Below are positions 17,172 through 27,211 of a DNA stretch of 55,377 bases, piece after piece (the stretch's first letter is position 1; every line of letters starts with the position of its first letter). Under the pieces are notes generated by a model. It saw nothing but the letters and a program-made list of their open reading frames with translations, was not told the origin of the DNA and searched no databases. Location of the stretch: assembly GCA_029547225.1 (NCBI GenBank), contig JAKPPS010000039.1, positions 1-55,377 on the forward strand, given 5' to 3'. The stretch comes from a bacterium (lineage in GTDB: Bacteria; Patescibacteriota; Dojkabacteria; SC72; WJKH01). Both the position numbers and the translations under genes were made by a program.

Positions 17172-18416
17172 TTATATACCTCTGAGTTCTAAAGCATCTG
17201 CAACTTTCTTTACTGAGAGAGCATAAGTGCCCATGCGCATATCAGTGCCTAGACTCTTTGTCGATTGATGTGCTTCGTTAAATGCTTTTACCATCAATCC
17301 TTGAAGTTGTTTTTCAACCTCTTCTTTTGACCAGTAATAACCTTGACGATTTTGTACCCATTCAAAATAGGATACTGTTACGCCTCCTGAGTTCGCCAAT
17401 ACATCTGGAACCGATAAGATACCTTTATCTGCCAATATGTAATCAGCTTCTGGTGTTACAGGCCCATTAGCCATCTCAATTATATATTTTGCGTTGATGC
17501 TGTCGGCATTATCTTTTGTTATGACATTTTCTATTGCGGCTGGCACTAATACGCTCACAGGCAATTCTAACAATGACTTATTATCAACCTCTTTTTCTTT
17601 TGCAAATTCAGTAATTATCTTTTTATCCTCGTAAATGTGCTTTATCAATTTGTTGACATCAATACCTTTTCTATCATAGATACCTCCATTGATATCGCTA
17701 ATTGCCACAATCTTGAAACCTTTTTCATAAGCTAACCTTGCGAAGTGAGAGCCAACATTTCCAAAACCTTGTACAGCAATTTCAGTATCTTTAGGTGATA
17801 AACCTTGGAGCTTTGATAATTCGTTGAGGATAAAAACACCACCAAGCCCAGTTGCTTCAGTTCTACCTTGAGAGCCGCCTAATTCGATCGGCTTAGCAGT
17901 GATAGTCGCTGGTTGCCAAGAGCCTTTGATTTTGCTGTATTCGTCAATCATCCAGGCCATAATCTGTGAATTTGTATTCATGTCTGGAGCGGGTACATCA
18001 ATATCGGGTCCGATCAAGTCTGCAACAGCTCTTATATATCCTCGAGATAATCTTTCTATTTCACCAATTGATAATTTTGTTGGGTCGACTGTGATACCAC
18101 CTTTTGCACCACCGTAAGGGATACCAGTTACAGCGCATTTCCAAGTCATCCATACTGATAATGCTTTAACTTCATTTAGGTCAACTTGGGGTGCGTATCT
18201 GAGTCCTCCTTTGTATGGTCCTCTTGCGTTACAGTGTTGTGCTCGATATCCAGTAAATACTTTAGTAGTGCCATCGTCCATCACAACTGGGATGTTTACT
18301 TCTAAAACTCTATCATGTTTTGATAGTCTAGCTACTGTGCTTTCCTTTAATTTTATTATCTTTGCAACTTTCTCAAGCTGTTCGATAGCATTTTGGTATG
18401 CATTATTTTTTTCCAT
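17172..18416 (-). CDS. gdhA: NAD(P)-dependent glutamate dehydrogenase
   Basis: A 414-residue Glu/Leu/Phe/Val dehydrogenase of the short hexameric (RocG/GudB-like) type. It interconverts 2-oxoglutarate plus ammonia and glutamate. Conserved pieces: GPYKGGLRYAPQVDLNEVKA, WKCAVTGIPYGGAKGGI with the catalytic lysine, DVPAPDMNTNSQIMAWM, the Rossmann GFGNVGSHFARLA (about 223-235) and the C-terminal NSGGVTVSYFEWVQN. Length and motifs are complete. The strand after the Rossmann glycines ends KIVAISDINGG, with an acidic residue often associated with NAD preference. The gene sits between two CphA-like ATP-grasp genes on the same strand (gaps 46 and 108 nt), which suggests it feeds glutamate to, or takes it from, their reactions. 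Confidence 0.95.
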   Translation of the reverse strand: MEKNNAYQNAIEQLEKVAKIIKLKESTVARLSKHDRVLEVNIPVVMDDGTTKVFTGYRAQHCNARGPYKGGLRYAPQVDLNEVKALSVWMTWKCAVTGIPYGGAKGGITVDPTKLSIGEIERLSRGYIRAVADLIGPDIDVPAPDMNTNSQIMAWMIDEYSKIKGSWQPATITAKPIELGGSQGRTEATGLGGVFILNELSKLQGLSPKDTEIAVQGFGNVGSHFARLAYEKGFKIVAISDINGGIYDRKGIDVNKLIKHIYEDKKIITEFAKEKEVDNKSLLELPVSVLVPAAIENVITKDNADSINAKYIIEMANGPVTPEADYILADKGILSVPDVLANSGGVTVSYFEWVQNRQGYYWSKEEVEKQLQGLMVKAFNEAHQSTKSLGTDMRMGTYALSVKKVADALELRGI

Positions 18417-18524
18417 AATATTTAGATAAAAATTTAGATACTATTTATACATTGTAAATACTGCAAAATATTACACCTTGTTATTTATTGTTACAATATT
18501 GAAATAGAAATTAATCGAAAAAGC

Positions 18525-19706
18525 TTATATATCGTGATCTCTTATGTATTCCATGATTGGTATTGCAACTTTTATAATATTACCAGCATCTGGCTTGTAG
18601 TGAAGTCTTAATCCAGGATTGTAATTTATTTCGTTAATGGCACATTCTGTTGGTTTGGTTATATCTGGAGTAATCAGATCAACGCCACCATATTTCAAAC
18701 CGATTGCTTTTACTGCTTTGATAGCAAGATCGATGTAGTACGGGTGTGTGATATCTGCACATTCTTCTGTTGTACCACCGGTAGTGAGATTTGCATTGTA
18801 TCTCAAAAATATTTTTTTGTCTTTATCGATTACGGATTGCAGATTGTATCTGAGAGTTAGTAATTTACTTATTGTTTCAACATCTATGGGTATTGGTAAT
18901 AATAATCTCTCACTTCTTAAAATATTCTTTGCATCTATAAGTTGTTGTATTGTGCTTGTGCCATCTCCAATAACATATGCTGGGACTCGGTGTACTATTG
19001 CAATAACTCGATTATCAAGTACCAATAATCGATAATTCTCACCTTGGATAAACTGCTCAACCAAAACTTCTGTTGGTACTTTTGCGTGATTATTATCAAC
19101 AGCAAACTGATAAGCCTCCTGAACATCTTGCAAAGCAGGTTTCGAGGATAGAATTTCGGGTGAGATTGTAATGTTTTCTGAAGTGATACTCCCCCCTAGT
19201 ATCTTACCGTTACCTTTGATACTCCCGGGGAGTATACTTTGGGACTGTTCTTCAATCTGATTAGTAAGAGTCGAGGACACAGTAAGATCAGCAGGTTTTT
19301 CGAGCACTTTCCTTAAGCCGGGTAGGATAGAAACTCCGTGTCCGCCTAATGCTTGTAATGGCTTGATGACAATATTTTTAAGCATTAGATATTTTTCGAT
19401 TGCCTCTTGCGGATTTGAAACTACGAACTGTTTTGGTACTGGGATATCGAATTTTGATAAAACTTTGTTTGTAAGGCTTTTTCTCTTTGCAATAGTACTA
19501 CTCGGTGTGTTGACTAAGGGGGTTACAGTATTTGCAATGTACCAATGTTTATTATTATATATAAATTTTGCGAGTAATCCTTTCTCAATAATTTCATATT
19601 CGATATTTAATTGATCGGCTGCTTCTACAAAATATGATAGGTGGATATTTCCAGCAATCTTAAGGTAGTTATTTTGTAAAGTGCTTTTTTGTCGTTTTTT
19701 ATCCAT
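18525..19706 (-). CDS. Cyanophycin-synthetase-like ATP-grasp ligase
   Basis: A 393-residue protein dominated by an ATP-grasp domain of the CphA/GshAB type: IVIKPLQALGGHGVSILPG (about 115-133), EQFIQGENYRLLVLDNRVI, HRVPAYVIGDGTSTIQQL, NANLTTGGTTEECADITHP, GVDLITPDITKP and the metal-binding INEINYNPGLRLHY. The catalytic framework is complete. Between the first ATP-binding strand and the EQF strand there is an insertion of roughly 50 residues that includes two imperfect DNA palindromes. It is probably the first gene of a three-gene unit with glutamate dehydrogenase and the 603-residue ATP-grasp protein. A good promoter places the ATG at the likely transcription start. Substrate unknown; an amino acid or short peptide is expected from the family. 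Confidence 0.82.
   Translation of the reverse strand: MDKKRQKSTLQNNYLKIAGNIHLSYFVEAADQLNIEYEIIEKGLLAKFIYNNKHWYIANTVTPLVNTPSSTIAKRKSLTNKVLSKFDIPVPKQFVVSNPQEAIEKYLMLKNIVIKPLQALGGHGVSILPGLRKVLEKPADLTVSSTLTNQIEEQSQSILPGSIKGNGKILGGSITSENITISPEILSSKPALQDVQEAYQFAVDNNHAKVPTEVLVEQFIQGENYRLLVLDNRVIAIVHRVPAYVIGDGTSTIQQLIDAKNILRSERLLLPIPIDVETISKLLTLRYNLQSVIDKDKKIFLRYNANLTTGGTTEECADITHPYYIDLAIKAVKAIGLKYGGVDLITPDITKPTECAINEINYNPGLRLHYKPDAGNIIKVAIPIMEYIRDHDI
19185..19237. repeat. Pair of imperfect palindromes inside the ATP-grasp coding sequence
   Basis: Two related inverted repeats: 19185-19203 (arms GATACT/AGTATC around a C-run) and 19218-19237 (arms ATACTCCC/GGGAGTAT, one-base centre). They share GATACTCCC and lie in frame, encoding ILGGSI and ILPGSI. 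Confidence 0.75.
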
Positions 19707-19713
19707 ATTTGAT

Positions 19714-19742
19714 ATTGTATCTCAATTAGTTCGCTTGAGCAA
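19714..19742 (-). promoter_or_regulatory. Leaderless promoter of the ATP-grasp/gdhA unit
   Basis: Read on the minus strand: TTGCTC (19737-19742), 17-nt spacer, TACAAT (19714-19719), then 7 nt to the ATG at 19706. Transcription should start at or next to the A of the start codon. Confidence 0.65.
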
Positions 19743-19810
19743 TTGCGAAATATAATTATAAATAATTTTAAGTAAAATCACTTGATTTTTATTTAATTTT
19801 GAGCGATTAT

Positions 19811-19984
19811 TAAAGAATGAAGCGAGAGAAGTACCAAGCTTGCTTGAGGACTTCCGAGCGAATGAGTTAACACGTAGTCTTAAGGAATGAAGCGAGAGAA
19901 GGCAAGCTTGCTTGAGGATTTCCGAGCGAATGAGTTAACACGATAGTCTTAAGGAATGGAGCGAGAGAAGGCAAGCTTGCTTGA
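19811..19984 (+). repeat. 69-bp intergenic tandem repeat, about 2.5 copies
   Basis: Copies at 19811-19880 (70 nt), 19881-19949 (69 nt) and 19950-19984 (partial, 35 nt). Copies two and three are nearly identical over their shared part, with one A/G difference near the start. Each full copy contains the self-complementary core CAAGCTTG. The block fills much of the 330-nt gap between divergent genes (19707-20036); no gene is seen there. Confidence 0.88.
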
Positions 19985-20036
19985 ATGTAAAATACATTTG
20001 ATATTAGTAAATATTTAAATTGTACTGCCTTACAAA

Positions 20037-23000
20037 TTGAGTACTACAAAAAACACTTTTTCTTTTATTAACTTGATCAGGTTCATATTGATCTTGGGGC
20101 TTTTTGTTACAGTTTTTTATGCAACTTTTGATAGGCAGATAGCACGCACTTTTGGTACTCATACGATGCCAGAGTATGATGGTAAATTTCCGCTGAATAG
20201 CAATTATGCCTTTAGTCATGTTATTGATATTGGTGCGAATCTGGATAGTGTAACTATTGCTGACCAGTTTCATGATAATGTTGATTGCGTTTATTATACA
20301 GATTTTTATGTATTTGATCTCGCAGGTTCGCTTATTACTTCTTGGTCTGATGATACGCTTGGTCGTATAGGCGGTATGGATATGACTGAAGATGGTAGAG
20401 TGGTGCTTGTGGATGAGAGTAATTTAATTATCGTGACTTATGATAGTGATGGTTCAAACCGTTCAGACAGGGGACTTAATTTACCAAGCCAAGCGTCTAG
20501 TTTTGTGATTGAGGGTTTGACTCTTTCTCAAGGTGGAGATGTGTATGTCGGAGTTGAATATACAGATGACACAGAATACAACAAAATATATAAATACTCT
20601 CGCAACGGCGAATTTGTTACAAGTTGGGGAGAAAGAGGTACGGGTCTTGGTCAATTTTCTGACATAATAGCTTTAAATCTTGATTCAGATGGGTATATTT
20701 ATGTGTTAGATGAAGCAGGTAAAGTCGCAAAATTTACTCCTGATGGAACTTTTGTCTATGAGTTTAATCATGGGATCGTTCCCAATCCTGGTGAATCAAT
20801 CGTTGATATTGCTATTGATAATACTGACACAATAATGGTTTCTTATCAACAGTATGTCTATTTGTATGATCAGACAGGTGGATATATCGATCGAAGAGAT
20901 ATTAGTACTGAGGCGTATTGGGGAGAGGCAGTTAGTTGGTTGAGAATAGATGTTAATAGTGATGGAGAAATATTGATAGGTGACGATGGTAATCAGGGTA
21001 TATATTATTATGATGATTCTTTCGCATTACTTGATAGATTTTTGTCAAAAATATCTTGGGAGGGTGGCATAATACCATCTTATACTGGTGATGGTGATAT
21101 GGTAATTGACGTTAATGGAAACCTTTTCTTTACGAATAATCTAGATAAAACAACGGTTTACAATAGTGAGGGGATATTGATAGATGCTCTCGAAATTTAT
21201 GCTGAAGGTGGTATGGATTTTGATAACCAAGGTAATTTATATTATGTTGATAGTGGTAATTTTATTAGGCAGTACGATAGCAATAGAAATCCTATAAGTA
21301 CTTGGGGCAACCAAGGTTTAGGCAATGATATTGAGTACGCAGAAAAAATCGCAATCAGTCCAGATGGATATATATATCTTACTGATCCTCGGGGTTGTTA
21401 CTACAAAGTTGATAATAGTCATAATGTTATATTCAAGAGGTGTAACAGTGAGATTGATGGTCAACCTAATTTACACACATATATAACAGATTTGGTTTTT
21501 GATAGCCAAGGTAACTATTATATAATTTTTAATGAGAATGATTTAAGTCATGTTAGTGCTTTTACATCAGAGGATGTTTTTATTGAAAGTTGGGGGAGTG
21601 AGGGCACTGCAGATGATCAATTTAATTATGTCTCCTCAATGACTATTGATCATAATGATGATTTATGGGTTGCTGATACAGGAGCAGATTGTATCAAAAG
21701 GTTTACAACGGATGGTGAATATACAGGTAAGATTTGCGATTATGATGGAAACCCATTTGAAACTGTAGCATATATTATGTATCAAGATGGAGTTATATAT
21801 GTTGCAGATGCTTCAACTCGAGAGATAGTTATGTTTTCATTTGATACTTTGCCACCAGAAATTGATATTGTAGCGCCTACGAAAAATAAGACTGCTACGA
21901 TAACAGATACGACAATTGAGATTTATGATAATCGCGGTTTGTTATCCGAAGATATTGTTGTTGATAATGCTTCAACAGCAGATTATACAAATCTTAGTTG
22001 TCAGCAAGTAGATCCTAATAATGTAAGCTGTACAATAAATATTACCTCTAGCGGTAACTTGATTATTAATGCAATCGATATTGAGGGAAATCTTGCCACT
22101 TTAAGTGAAAATGGCTATGTTGTAGATTTGCCACCAGTACCTGTGATACTTACAAGTGTTGATGGTGTAACTGGTTTTGCCGATAATGATACTCTGACAT
22201 TTAGTTTAGAAAATCGTAGTCCTGTCATTGTGGGAGTATCAGATCCTGATACAACAATTTTCTTTTTAGCTGGTACAAATCGTTATCAAGCAACTCCTGA
22301 TGCTGGGGGAAATTTCACCTTGACTTTACAAAATCCACGCTTACCTCAAGGTTCTTCTGTGTCATTGTTATATTGGGCAAGAGATGGTAGTCGATCCTTA
22401 TCTACGGTAAAAACGCTAAATATTACTGTTACGGCACCTGATGTGGACACTGCTGAGACTCAACCGATTTATCAATATCTATATCTTCCAAAAGGAGCTC
22501 AGCGTCCTTCTGGCACAACACCAATTGTTGAACTTCCTACTGTTGTACCATATGAACAGGTCGAACTACCAACGATAGTAACAGAGGAAGAAACCATCCC
22601 AATACCAACAAGACGTCTTCCAAATACACAAGTTGAGAATATCGGTACTAGTTGGATAACATCAGAACAAGCTCAGGAGATAGCGATGTGGAGTGCTGGC
22701 GGAGCAGTTGTAGCATTTACTGTTGCAATGATATTAGGAGAATCGAATCCTGTTGCATATGTATTTAGATTTATTACTTACGCTTTTGGTTGGTTGAAGG
22801 TCAAGAAAAAGCATAATTCGTTTATTGTCGTTTATGATGCTGTTACAAAGGAGCCAATCTCGTTGGCGATAATAAGGTTTATTAAGTCAGGTGGTGGTCT
22901 TGTAGATACTCAGGTTACAAATGAATATGGGGTTGTGGATGTTGCATTGCCAGACGGAGAATACAATCTTGTTGTTGCCGCTCGAGATTACAAATATCCA

Positions 23001-23594
23001 ACTAGTGTTATCACAGTAAGTAATGATGAAGTTTATGAAAACATTTTTCGTGGTGGCAAGCTTAATGCAAAAGAGGGTATACCTCTAAATATTTCGATAC
23101 CTCTTGATCCGATTTTGAGTAGTGATAAAGCTTACAATGTAGCAAAATTCAGAAGTGTATTAGCGAATATGGTTGAAGTATTGCAATATCTACTTTTAGT
23201 TGTTGGTTTTATTTTTGCAGGTATAGCTTATCTAGGATCAAGTACTACACTAAATCTTGTTGTGCTGGCTTTATATTTCTTAATAATCATTATAAATATT
23301 TATATAGCAATAAAAGGTAACAAAAATTATGGTCAGGTAAAAGACACTTATGGAAACTTTATTTCAGGTATGACTTTGTCTTTAGTTGAGAATAAATATG
23401 ACAGAGTAACTGCAGTTAGAGTTACCGATAAAAAAGGTAAGTATAGATTTGTTGTCCCGCAAGCAGAGTATTCAATTAAAAGTAGTGATGAAAAATATCG
23501 CTTACAAGAGAATATTATTATAAGTAAGAGTAAAGAATCAACCAGTTCACTCATAATAAACAAAAATATATTAGTAGAAAGGATAAGCAAATGA
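20037..23594 (+). CDS. Large NHL-propeller membrane protein with multiple C-terminal membrane segments
   Basis: An 1185-residue protein. The frame begins at TTG 20037; no ATG fits the N terminus. A hydrophobic helix (about 12-30) acts as signal or anchor. Residues about 60-600 hold repeated NHL-like blades (for example GQFSDIIALNLDSDGYIYV and SMTIDHNDDLWVADTGADC), then two Ig-like or CNA-B-like segments (about 610-800), a Pro/Thr-rich linker, a membrane helix (about 885-905), a carboxypeptidase-regulatory-like beta module (about 935-985), two more helices (about 1040-1090) and a final beta module at the C terminus. Most of it is probably outside the cell, with beta modules on either side of the membrane segments. 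It overlaps the next gene by ATGA, so the two are translationally coupled. Role unknown; surface adhesion or scaffold is a guess. Confidence 0.78.
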   Translation: MSTTKNTFSFINLIRFILILGLFVTVFYATFDRQIARTFGTHTMPEYDGKFPLNSNYAFSHVIDIGANLDSVTIADQFHDNVDCVYYTDFYVFDLAGSLITSWSDDTLGRIGGMDMTEDGRVVLVDESNLIIVTYDSDGSNRSDRGLNLPSQASSFVIEGLTLSQGGDVYVGVEYTDDTEYNKIYKYSRNGEFVTSWGERGTGLGQFSDIIALNLDSDGYIYVLDEAGKVAKFTPDGTFVYEFNHGIVPNPGESIVDIAIDNTDTIMVSYQQYVYLYDQTGGYIDRRDISTEAYWGEAVSWLRIDVNSDGEILIGDDGNQGIYYYDDSFALLDRFLSKISWEGGIIPSYTGDGDMVIDVNGNLFFTNNLDKTTVYNSEGILIDALEIYAEGGMDFDNQGNLYYVDSGNFIRQYDSNRNPISTWGNQGLGNDIEYAEKIAISPDGYIYLTDPRGCYYKVDNSHNVIFKRCNSEIDGQPNLHTYITDLVFDSQGNYYIIFNENDLSHVSAFTSEDVFIESWGSEGTADDQFNYVSSMTIDHNDDLWVADTGADCIKRFTTDGEYTGKICDYDGNPFETVAYIMYQDGVIYVADASTREIVMFSFDTLPPEIDIVAPTKNKTATITDTTIEIYDNRGLLSEDIVVDNASTADYTNLSCQQVDPNNVSCTINITSSGNLIINAIDIEGNLATLSENGYVVDLPPVPVILTSVDGVTGFADNDTLTFSLENRSPVIVGVSDPDTTIFFLAGTNRYQATPDAGGNFTLTLQNPRLPQGSSVSLLYWARDGSRSLSTVKTLNITVTAPDVDTAETQPIYQYLYLPKGAQRPSGTTPIVELPTVVPYEQVELPTIVTEEETIPIPTRRLPNTQVENIGTSWITSEQAQEIAMWSAGGAVVAFTVAMILGESNPVAYVFRFITYAFGWLKVKKKHNSFIVVYDAVTKEPISLAIIRFIKSGGGLVDTQVTNEYGVVDVALPDGEYNLVVAARDYKYPTSVITVSNDEVYENIFRGGKLNAKEGIPLNISIPLDPILSSDKAYNVAKFRSVLANMVEVLQYLLLVVGFIFAGIAYLGSSTTLNLVVLALYFLIIIINIYIAIKGNKNYGQVKDTYGNFISGMTLSLVENKYDRVTAVRVTDKKGKYRFVVPQAEYSIKSSDEKYRLQENIIISKSKESTSSLIINKNILVERISK

Positions 23595-26500
23595 GAATAT
23601 TAAAAACAATTACAAAAAAGAGATATTTGGAAAAATTAGCAAGTATTGTTCTTACATTAATAATCTCTTTCTCATCGCTTATATCAATTTTCCCAGTTCA
23701 GCAATCAAAAGCTTATCAATTAGTCGGCTTAGAAGATATTGGCAATATCATGCCAGGTTCAACGGATGACTTTACTGCCGAGAGTTTCAAAGATGAAGAA
23801 GGGACTATGATTTTTTATGATGTAGATAGTGCTTTCGAAATTCATATTTCTCAGATAAACAAAAGTGGGGAATTGATATGGAGTAATATGTATATCGATC
23901 TCTCAACTTATGGAATAGATCCGTACGCTCCATCTTTACAACATGATTATATAATTACAGATGGAGATGGTGGAGTATTTATTTTTGGATCAAAGGTTGT
24001 TGATTATGGAGATAATTCACATTTTGATAATAATAATAATGTTAGGAATATTTATGTAGTCCATGTGCTTGTGGATGGAAGTATTGATGCAGAATTTCCA
24101 CAAAGATTTATGCCTGCATCATTCGATCAAGAAATTCTTTCAGCTTGGCCAGATTATCAGGGCGGTTTTGGTATTTTTTATAAGTCTAAAGTTTTGAGTG
24201 ATTTTATATTTGAGTATAGACTACAACATGTTTCTGCTGATGGTACATTGCTCTACAATGTTAATGACTATGTAGATGTGCCACAAGTTAGTATGCACTG
24301 TACAAATCAAGATTTAGCTTCTCAGGCTCAGATCCCTTTTGATATGCAATATTATCATTATGGTTTTTCCTTTTATGGATGGAGAGAGTGTTGGGAGTGG
24401 TGTCAAGAAACTATTGATGACGCTCATCCTTTTTGCCAATATACAGCAACAGATAATCGCAGTTGTTCTGTAATCGGAGCTCCCGGAGAAAATATTGATA
24501 ATTGTACTTGGGATACGCTATCTAATAGCTTGGGAAACAAATGGCCAGCATTTTATGGAGTCAAACAAGATTTATTACCAATAACTTCAGGTGACGATAT
24601 AATTATGGAGCCTTATGCTCAAGCCTTGGATAATGTGGGTATATTAGTTGGTGAAAGCTCGATATATCATCCAAGTTATATGTCTGAATATCTACTTGAA
24701 GTTAAAGATGCAAAGTATCTTGCAGATGGAGATTTACAAATTATGTTTGAAAGAAAAAACTATGAATTTGAATCAACAGAAAGTATTGTGGTACAGCAAT
24801 ATGATGCAATAACATTTACTCCCAAATATGATGGTATGGGTATAGAGTATCACGGAGATGCACCTTTGACAGATCTATCAAACCCTTATGGTATTGAATA
24901 TAACGGTAAATTACTCGGTGAAGAAGGTTGGTATATTACTCAGATTAGAGATATGGATTTAGATTCTAATAGAGAGAAATTGATTATTGCAAAGCATAAT
25001 TTTGATGGTACTTTATCTTGGCAAAATACTTACGAATATGAGCTTGATAATGATGTCTATTCTTTTAGTTACGATTTTCGGTATACACCTCTTTCTAATC
25101 TTGTGGTGGACGATCAAAATAATCTAATTTTTGCTTGGGATGTATATAATTGGATGGAATCAGATTATTTTCTGATGTCTTTTTATCAAAAATATGACAA
25201 AAACGATGGTACCGGTATGTGGGGTACTTATCCAAATGAGTTAGTCAGTTACGAATATAGTGTAGGCAATCTACTTTGGGAGACTGCGCTTTATACTGAT
25301 AGTGATAACGGTGCTTTCATAACATTCTTTGTGGATGATGAAGATGCAAATTTTTTGATAGGTCGTATTGATGAGAATGGCATTTTTGATGATTTTAATC
25401 AAAGTATTTTTATCGGGCCATGGACAAGTAATTGGCCAAATGTTTTCAAAGGAAATACTGGAGATGGGTTATTTGCACTTGCCGGTCCAGGTCTACTTGA
25501 TATATATAAAATGAAACTAGCTAACCAAATAAAAGTAAACCAAGGGTATGCAGTATATAGTGATGAAGTAACTAATTTTATTGATACGACCACAGATATT
25601 GGAGTTACAAAAGATGATAATAATTATCAAAATCGTGTTAGAATATTTAATAATGCATTGATGGTATCTTCTCTATTTGCTGATGTCAGCACGGATAGAG
25701 ATTGGACAAATGTTGTAGCTCAAAATAGCTTAGAATTACAAAAGGCTTTTATTACAGGCTTTGATTCAACAGATGGAAATTATCTTTTCCATGATTTATA
25801 TATCCCATATGATTCTCAATTACCACTTGCTGCAAGAGCGATTGTATGTCCTGATGCAACAAGTTTTGCAACGATAAGTCGTACATGTACAGGAGCTTAT
25901 GCTATTAATGTGGATCAGGCAATAAATCCTCTCAGCCTTGTTTCATTTGGAGGTTTATCATATTGGAAAATACCAAATCTGACAGGTACGGGAGTTATGC
26001 TTGAAAGTGCATCTACATTTGAAATTACTCCAAGCGTATCCCAAGTCGAGCCATCAACAGAAATATCTGTAATAGTCAGTGCGCTTGATGCAGATGGCCA
26101 AGTCGATACTAATTATGTTGGTACGATAAATTTAATATCTCAGTCAGGTGCTGTTTTGCCTTCGAGTTATACATTTACGGTTGCAGACGCAGGTGTACAC
26201 ACATTCACAGGTGTAAAATTTAACAATACAGGTACATATACAATTATGGCCACAGATACACTAGATCCAACATTGAGCGGTGTTTCGGCGAATATTATTT
26301 CTGCAGATGCGGACTGGGATAATGGAGAAGAGGATCCAGATATAGTTGTGCCACCACAAGATCAAGAAACAATAATCATTGATCCTTCATGTGCAACAAA
26401 TACACAAAGGGAAGAATGCCAAGCAGAATTAACTATCAGCAATGTTGAAATTATAGATGATAATGATGGAGATACAAATATTGACAGATCAGTATGTTGG

Positions 26501-27211
26501 GATACCAATCTCGAATCTCAAGGATTAATAAATTATGGTACGGAACAAGAAGAATTTTATCAGTTCTCTTCACCAGCAGAAATTAATTATGTTGTTACAA
26601 ACCATTGTATTAATATTGATGAGCTAGAAAACAATAGTAGATATTTTTTCAAAATCTCATCAGTTTCTTATGCCGGTAAAGAAACTGAATACGAAGGCAC
26701 TTTTGATATCGGTAACTATCTTGGAGATCAAATTGACCAGCCCGAAGATTTTATTATTGTCGATGAGGAAGAGGTTATATCTCAGTCAGAAGCTATTATT
26801 GATACAGAGGGATTACTTGATCTTAATCTCGATTTACAATTCAAGACACCACAAGAGGCGACATGTTATTTAAAATATGGATTATCATTAAATAATCTCG
26901 ATAAACAGAGTCAATCAAATACAGTTGGTACTGTCCATAATTACAATATTAATCTTCAAGACCTCTCCTATGAAGATAAAGTTTTTTATGAAGCCTATTG
27001 TCAGAGGATTATCGAGGAAGGTCAAACAGATGCAGGCGGAGAAATGTTATATCTCAAAAGAGGTACTGTTGAGATGGTCCAGATTGATACTGTAGATGAA
27101 CAGAAAACTGTAACAGTTACTGTAATGCTTGGATTATTCTTGATAGGCTTGATATCTGTAGTTCTTTTGATAACGGGATATCTTAAGATTACTAAGAAAA
27201 AAACTATTTAG
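23591..27211 (+). CDS. Very large secreted, C-terminally membrane-anchored surface protein
   Basis: A 1206-residue protein with an N-terminal signal peptide (hydrophobic core ASIVLTLIISFSSLISIF, likely cleavage near AYQL), a beta-rich ectodomain, and a C-terminal membrane helix (LGLFLIGLISVVLLI) followed by the basic tail KITKKKTI. Residues about 60-700 have propeller-like features with Trp- and Asp-rich turns; a Cys-rich patch (CTNQD through CSVIG, about 235-300) may form disulfides. About 815-905 resembles a bacterial Ig-like domain (VSQVEPSTEISVIVSALDADG), and about 950-1040 looks fibronectin-III-like (DRSVCWDTNLESQGLINYG). It overlaps the upstream gene by 4 nt, so the proteins are probably partners at the cell surface. 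No named family recognised for the whole. Confidence 0.75.
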   Translation: MRILKTITKKRYLEKLASIVLTLIISFSSLISIFPVQQSKAYQLVGLEDIGNIMPGSTDDFTAESFKDEEGTMIFYDVDSAFEIHISQINKSGELIWSNMYIDLSTYGIDPYAPSLQHDYIITDGDGGVFIFGSKVVDYGDNSHFDNNNNVRNIYVVHVLVDGSIDAEFPQRFMPASFDQEILSAWPDYQGGFGIFYKSKVLSDFIFEYRLQHVSADGTLLYNVNDYVDVPQVSMHCTNQDLASQAQIPFDMQYYHYGFSFYGWRECWEWCQETIDDAHPFCQYTATDNRSCSVIGAPGENIDNCTWDTLSNSLGNKWPAFYGVKQDLLPITSGDDIIMEPYAQALDNVGILVGESSIYHPSYMSEYLLEVKDAKYLADGDLQIMFERKNYEFESTESIVVQQYDAITFTPKYDGMGIEYHGDAPLTDLSNPYGIEYNGKLLGEEGWYITQIRDMDLDSNREKLIIAKHNFDGTLSWQNTYEYELDNDVYSFSYDFRYTPLSNLVVDDQNNLIFAWDVYNWMESDYFLMSFYQKYDKNDGTGMWGTYPNELVSYEYSVGNLLWETALYTDSDNGAFITFFVDDEDANFLIGRIDENGIFDDFNQSIFIGPWTSNWPNVFKGNTGDGLFALAGPGLLDIYKMKLANQIKVNQGYAVYSDEVTNFIDTTTDIGVTKDDNNYQNRVRIFNNALMVSSLFADVSTDRDWTNVVAQNSLELQKAFITGFDSTDGNYLFHDLYIPYDSQLPLAARAIVCPDATSFATISRTCTGAYAINVDQAINPLSLVSFGGLSYWKIPNLTGTGVMLESASTFEITPSVSQVEPSTEISVIVSALDADGQVDTNYVGTINLISQSGAVLPSSYTFTVADAGVHTFTGVKFNNTGTYTIMATDTLDPTLSGVSANIISADADWDNGEEDPDIVVPPQDQETIIIDPSCATNTQREECQAELTISNVEIIDDNDGDTNIDRSVCWDTNLESQGLINYGTEQEEFYQFSSPAEINYVVTNHCINIDELENNSRYFFKISSVSYAGKETEYEGTFDIGNYLGDQIDQPEDFIIVDEEEVISQSEAIIDTEGLLDLNLDLQFKTPQEATCYLKYGLSLNNLDKQSQSNTVGTVHNYNINLQDLSYEDKVFYEAYCQRIIEEGQTDAGGEMLYLKRGTVEMVQIDTVDEQKTVTVTVMLGLFLIGLISVVLLITGYLKITKKKTI

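Noticed and set aside
15314-19706. Full cyanophycin synthesis operon
   Set aside because: Neither ATP-grasp protein has the Mur-ligase half of CphA, and no cyanophycinase is present.
19811-19984. CRISPR array or insertion sequence end
   Set aside because: Units of 69 bp are contiguous without unique spacers, there is no transposase gene, and no target duplication is seen.
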